This document shows, in pieces, positions 7,943 through 11,170 of a stretch of DNA of 11,170 bases; within the stretch, counting starts at the first letter, position 1, and every line of letters starts with the position of its first letter. The DNA comes from Scenedesmus sp. ARA3 (taxonomy: Eukaryota; Chlorophyta; Chlorophyceae; Sphaeropleales; Scenedesmaceae). Made by a program: the position numbers and the translations under genes. The DNA lies in NCBI GenBank assembly GCA_004335835.1, contig RWJK01000304.1, forward strand, positions 2,505 to 13,674, written 5' to 3'. The notes under the pieces were generated by a model, which was given only the letters and a program-made list of their open reading frames with translations, had not been told where the DNA came from and did no database searches.

Positions 7943-8213
7943 GCTGAATGCTTTGCACCAGTACTAGTATAGTGTAGATATCACTATAAACCGTAAATGA
8001 TGAGTTTTGTGAAGCACAGAAGCAGCGAGCCTTGCTCACGGATGCGGTGACTGGTGACCAAGCGTAAATCACCTACAACAGTGCATCACGCTGAGGCCCT
8101 AGGCAACAGCACTAATGTCTTATTTGATGGGAAAAAAGCTTCTGATACTACACGTGATGTACGGTATGCGGGAAAGTATTAATCGCGCCATGTCACGGCG
8201 CGGTGGGATCTGC
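7943..8213. other. Presumed promoter region of the M23 gene, no element assigned
   Basis: It lies directly upstream of the M23 start codon. The first 60 bases are A/T-rich on the coding strand (TTTATAGTGATATCTACACT), and this could hold a TATA-like element, but no match is convincing. No ORF with a motif was found. Confidence 0.3.
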
Positions 8214-8670
8214 CTGTCAACGCGCCAACTGCACTAGGTGCGGCAGTTTGAACATGTTTGACCAGCCTGCACGTATGCTCCTCAAAGTTTAAGGGTGTGC
8301 TCCAGACAGCAAGTGTTCTGAACTGTTGGAAAATGATTGCTGGTGCGGTCGTCTCCAGCACGTGACAGCAGGGGTGTGTGTTGCAAGCATGTGGCGTTGA
8401 ACTGCACTGGGTCAAACTTTCAAACTGCCTTTTACTCAGCATGTGTTCTTTTTTTGTTGGAAATTCATTGCTGGTGCGGTTGTCTATAGCAAGTAACAAC
8501 ACCATGTGTGTGTTAGGAATGTGTCACTCAACGCGCCAACTGCACTAGGTGCGGCAGTTTGAATATGTTTGACCAGCCTGCACGTATGCTCCTCAAAGTT
8601 TTAGGGTGTACTCCAGACAGCAAGTGTTCCGAACAGTCAGAAAAGGATTGCTGGTGCGGTCGTCTCAGCT
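8214..8670. repeat. Repeat mosaic, first block (modules A, C, B, D, B, A, C, B)
   Basis: Module A (about 75 bases, core AACTGCACTAGGTGCGGCAG, then TTGACCAGCCTGCACGTATG) occurs at 8214-8290 and 8524-8600. Each copy is followed by module C (CTCCAGACAGCAAGTGTT). Module B (ATTGCTGGTGCGGTCGTCT) occurs near 8336, 8468 and 8648. Module D (GCAAGCATGTGGCGTTGAAC to TTTTACTCAGCATGTGTTC) is at about 8381-8450. The modules recur at 9417-9630 and 9983-10110 in changed order and with different joins. No terminal inverted repeats or transposase were seen. Confidence 0.85.
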
Positions 8671-9416
8671 GGGTATGGTACAAATGTAGCATCTGGATTT
8701 TGCAACAAATCCACACAACTTGCAAGCAGACAGCCATGCTGGCATAGCAACCTGTTGTAGGTGGCAGGCACAGTAAGGCAGAGCTGCCAGTGCTGCTGCT
8801 TTGGTTTGCTTGATTCCCACAGTAGGGCCCTCACCTGCCAGCAGCAGCAGCTCCGAACTGCTAGTAAACTTGAGCTCCAGAATTCGCCTTGATCATACAA
8901 GATGGATGTTTGTAGGTAACTGTGTAGAATTCTAGTACTCAACAAACTCTGTGCAGCCACACTAGCTGCACGCGCGCAGCAGCTACCGGTGGGCCTGAAG
9001 CGGTGTTGCGCAGTTTGTGTCAGATGTGACAGTTGAAACTGTATGTGCAGCGCACTGCGCCAAGCAGCACAGCGCAACAGCAGCGGCAGGGCACTTGGCA
9101 CACCAGAACTACAATGCCTGATCAGCCAGCAAGGGAAGCCCAGAAGTATTACAATACACATCAAAACATGTGGCAGGCAGCAACACCCACCACAACACTC
9201 TACAGCGCAAGTTCACATACGTAGCAGGCAGGCGATTCGGGGCACTTCAACTGAACGTGTTTTCAGGTCTTTTCTTGCAACACACTGTGCCACTGATACC
9301 AGCTCAAATTCATTTAGATTCGTCGTTGAAGCTTGACATTTGGAAGTATGCCACTTGTTCGCTACGTTTGTACCATGCCCAGCTGTCTTCAGCACATGAG
9401 CATCGTGTGTGTGTGT
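8671..9416. other. Unique stretch between repeat blocks, no supported gene
   Basis: A 175-codon minus-strand frame covers much of it (8637-9164), but it overlaps modules A and B at one end, has no domain and has no matching splice partners. Two GAATTC sites and a short CAGCAGCAG run are present. A GT microsatellite (GTGTGTGTGTGTGT) sits at its right end, about 9405-9420, just before the next repeat block. Confidence 0.4.
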
Positions 9417-9630
9417 GTGTTGCAAGCATGTGGCGTTGAACTGCACTGGGTCAAACTTTCAAAGTGCCTTTTACTCAGCATTTGTTCCATTGCTGGTGCG
9501 GTCGTCTATAGCAAGTAGCAACACCATGTGTGTGTTTCAGGAATGTGTCACTCAACTCGCCAACTGCACTAGGTGCGGCAGTTTGAATATCTTTGACCAG
9601 CCTGCACGTATGCTGCTCAAACTTGCAGGG
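9417..9630. repeat. Repeat mosaic, second block (modules D, B, A)
   Basis: Module D at 9417-9475 matches 8387-8445 almost base for base. It is followed by module B at 9488-9546 (CGTCTATAGCAAGTAGCAAC) and module A at 9547-9630. Between D and B the text CAGCATTTGTTCCATTGCTGG is shorter than at the first block, so a small deletion separates the two. Module A here goes straight into TTTTACTCAGC, the end of module D, showing that modules recombine. Confidence 0.85.
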
Positions 9631-9982
9631 TGTCTTTTACTCAGCCTGTAGCGGTATCAACTGTTCCGAATCCACCAAATACGTAAACTTTTCACAAAAT
9701 GAGGGACTTGGCCCAATCGCAACGCGTAAGCGCACTCACAGAAGGTCACATAAAAACGGCAAGAATGGCTGGGAATCTCCACGATAGGCGTGCTATTTTT
9801 CAAAGGAGAACCCAACAGCCATACACAGTGCTGCAGCCGCCCAAATGCGAACTGCCGCCTGGCATGCTGAGGGTTCAGGGCACAGCAGTGCTGCAGTGAC
9901 GCAAACATCACGATGTCACGCCACAGCACACTACAAGCCTGTGTACTAAATGTTAAAGTTTTTTGGGGGGTTGGCCATGGTC
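9631..9982. other. Stretch between repeat blocks, no supported gene
   Basis: Open frames exist on both strands (minus 9657-10352, plus 9699-9899), but they run into repeat modules and show no motif. Nothing else was identified. Confidence 0.4.
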
Positions 9983-10110
9983 GTCTATAGCACGTAACAT
10001 CACCATGTGCGTGTTTCAAAAATCTGTCACTGGACGCGCCAACTGCACCAGATGCAACAGTTTGAAAATCTTTGACCAGCCTGCATGTATGCTCCTCAAA
10101 TTTGGAGGTT
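9983..10110. repeat. Repeat mosaic, third block (modules B and A, diverged)
   Basis: Module B (GTCGTCTATAGCACGTAACA) joins module A (GACGCGCCAACTGCACCAGA, then TTGACCAGCCTGCATGTATG). The A copy has more mismatches than the other three. It is followed by GTACTCAGCATGTCTG, the end of module D. Confidence 0.8.
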
Positions 10111-10149
10111 GCCTTGTACTCAGCATGTCTGCGTATCTGTTGGAGAGAG

Positions 10150-10322
10150 ATTGCTGGGACCTGCGGGGTCGTGCGGGCACTTGTGTGAGCATGCAGAGAC
10201 TCGCGGTGACTTGCAGGGACTTGGTTGTGGACTTGCGGGGACTTGGGTTTAAACATGCGGGGACTTGCGGGGAATCGCAGGGGCTTGGGCGTGAGCATGC
10301 GGGGACTTGCGGGGTCTTGGGT
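10150..10322. repeat. G-rich minisatellite, period about 41 bp
   Basis: The words GGGACTTGCGGGG and AGCATGCGGGGACTTG recur. The clearest units begin near 10253 and 10294, 41 bases apart. Earlier units near 10156-10240 are degraded (GCATGCAGAGACTCGCGGTG). It abuts the satellite on its right. Confidence 0.8.
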
Positions 10323-11170
10323 GTTGTGAAGCGTATAGAAGCCATTGCACAATCAAATATTGTGTTGAGCTGGGATCACCATGCAGTGGGGTTGTGTAGC
10401 ATGCGGGGACAGGGACAGAATGTACAAAGTTGGTATGTGATAGCAACATGGTTATGCCATCTGCTCCATATGCGCTTGACCTTGCGTACCCCCCAAGCCG
10501 TAATGGAGCGCAAGGAAGCCGTCACACCATCAAATATTGTGACAAGTTGGGATCATCATGTTGTGGAGATGTTTAGCATGCGGGGAAAGAGGTGCAATAT
10601 ATGAGGTTGGTATGTGACAGCAACATGGTGATGCACACTTGCTCTCTATGCACACGCTTGACCTTGAGTAGCCTCCAAGCTGTTGTGAAGCGTACAGAAG
10701 CCGCCGCACCATCAAATATCGTGACAAGCTGGGATCATCAGGCTGTGGGTATGTTTAGCATGCAGGGAAAGAGGTGCAATATTCGAAGTTGGTATGTGAC
10801 AGCAACACGGTTATGCCATCTGCTCCCTATGTGCTTGACCTTGCCTACCCCCCAAGCCGTAATGGAGCGCAAAGAAGCCAGAGCATCATCAGATATTGTG
10901 ACAAGATGGGATCATCATGTTGTGGGTACGTTTAGCATGCGGGGAAAGAGGTGCAATATTCGAAGTTGGTATGTGACAGCAACATGGTGATGCCATTTGC
11001 TGCCTATGCGCTTGACCTTGCCTCCCCTCTAAACCGTAGTGGAGCGTACAAAAGCATGTGCATCGTCAGATATTGTGACAAGCTGGGATCATCGTGATGT
11101 GGGTATTTTTAGCATGCGGGGAAAGAGGCGCAATTTTTGATGTTGGTATGTGACAGCAACATGGTGATGC
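10323..11170. repeat. Satellite-like tandem array, ~177-bp unit, 4.7 copies, open at right edge
   Basis: The marker AGCATGCGGGGA recurs at 10398, 10575, 10757 (GCAGGGA), 10934 and 11111, spacings 177, 182, 177 and 177. Each unit also carries TGAGCTGGGATCA/GACAAGCTGGGATCATC, GGTATGTGACAGCAACATGG and CGCTTGACCTTG. Units 1 and 3 start TTGTGAAGCGTAYAGAAGCC, while 2 and 4 start TAATGGAGCGCAARGAAGCC; units 1 and 3 also share GGTTATGCCATCTGCTCC. This alternation suggests a two-unit higher-order repeat of about 355 bases. Units of 59 codons leave long frames open in places, but stops in some units make coding unlikely. Confidence 0.92.

Noticed and set aside
8637..9164. 175-codon minus-strand open frame
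   Set aside because: No domain, Cys/Leu/Ser-rich, overlaps repeat modules, no splice partners.
9657..10352. 231-codon minus-strand open frame
   Set aside because: It runs through repeat module A and the minisatellite (Pro/Ser/Arg-rich echo of GGGACTTGCGGGG) and has no domain.
9963..10990. Long plus-strand open frames across the satellite
   Set aside because: The unit is often 177 bases, a multiple of three, which keeps frames open by chance. Some units carry stops and one is 182 bases.

Overview
The window reads as nuclear DNA of a green alga of the volvocalean/Haematococcus type. The signs are short, phase-matched spliceosomal introns with GTGAGT/GTGCGT/GTGGGC-type donors and TGCAG acceptors, abundant CAG/CTG runs, and low-complexity Ala/Gln/Ser/Gly inserts in proteins. 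The organism call is inference; intron structure rules out a bacterial source. No rRNA, tRNA, CRISPR or plasmid-type feature was seen.

Two spliced genes can be assembled by hand, both on the minus strand. The upstream gene (7942 to 6468, four exons, 176 aa) encodes a small secreted protein with an M23/LytM peptidase-like fold. The second (5857 to 1683, six exons, 448 aa) encodes a 2-oxoglutarate/Fe(II) dioxygenase-like protein with HxD, distal His and Arg, then a C-terminal extension with a 19-Gln run and an acidic tail. All eight exon junctions are in phase. About 610 bases separate the two genes. Nothing shows that they work together.

The most striking feature is what fills the introns. 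Pieces of exon edge, with the adjoining splice site, are copied in tandem into the neighbouring intron. Acceptor-side copies lie in the intron upstream of an exon and donor-side copies in the intron downstream. Four boundaries of the dioxygenase gene show this (exon 3 start, exon 4 start, exon 4 end, exon 5 start), with 1 to about 9 copies each and a period often near 120 bases. The copy nearest the true exon is usually the best preserved. A fifth case is the last M23 exon, whose coding end and stop codon are copied 200 bases downstream.

Layout from left to right: a 25-bp tandem repeat (1-75); a gene-poor stretch with one weak coiled-coil-like ORF (76-1682); the dioxygenase gene (1683-5857); a spacer with the M23 exon copy (5858-6467); the M23 gene (6468-7942); a repeat-mosaic region with four copies of a recurrent ~75-bp module (8214-10110); a ~41-bp G-rich minisatellite (about 10150-10322); and a ~177-bp satellite running off the right edge (about 10323-11170).
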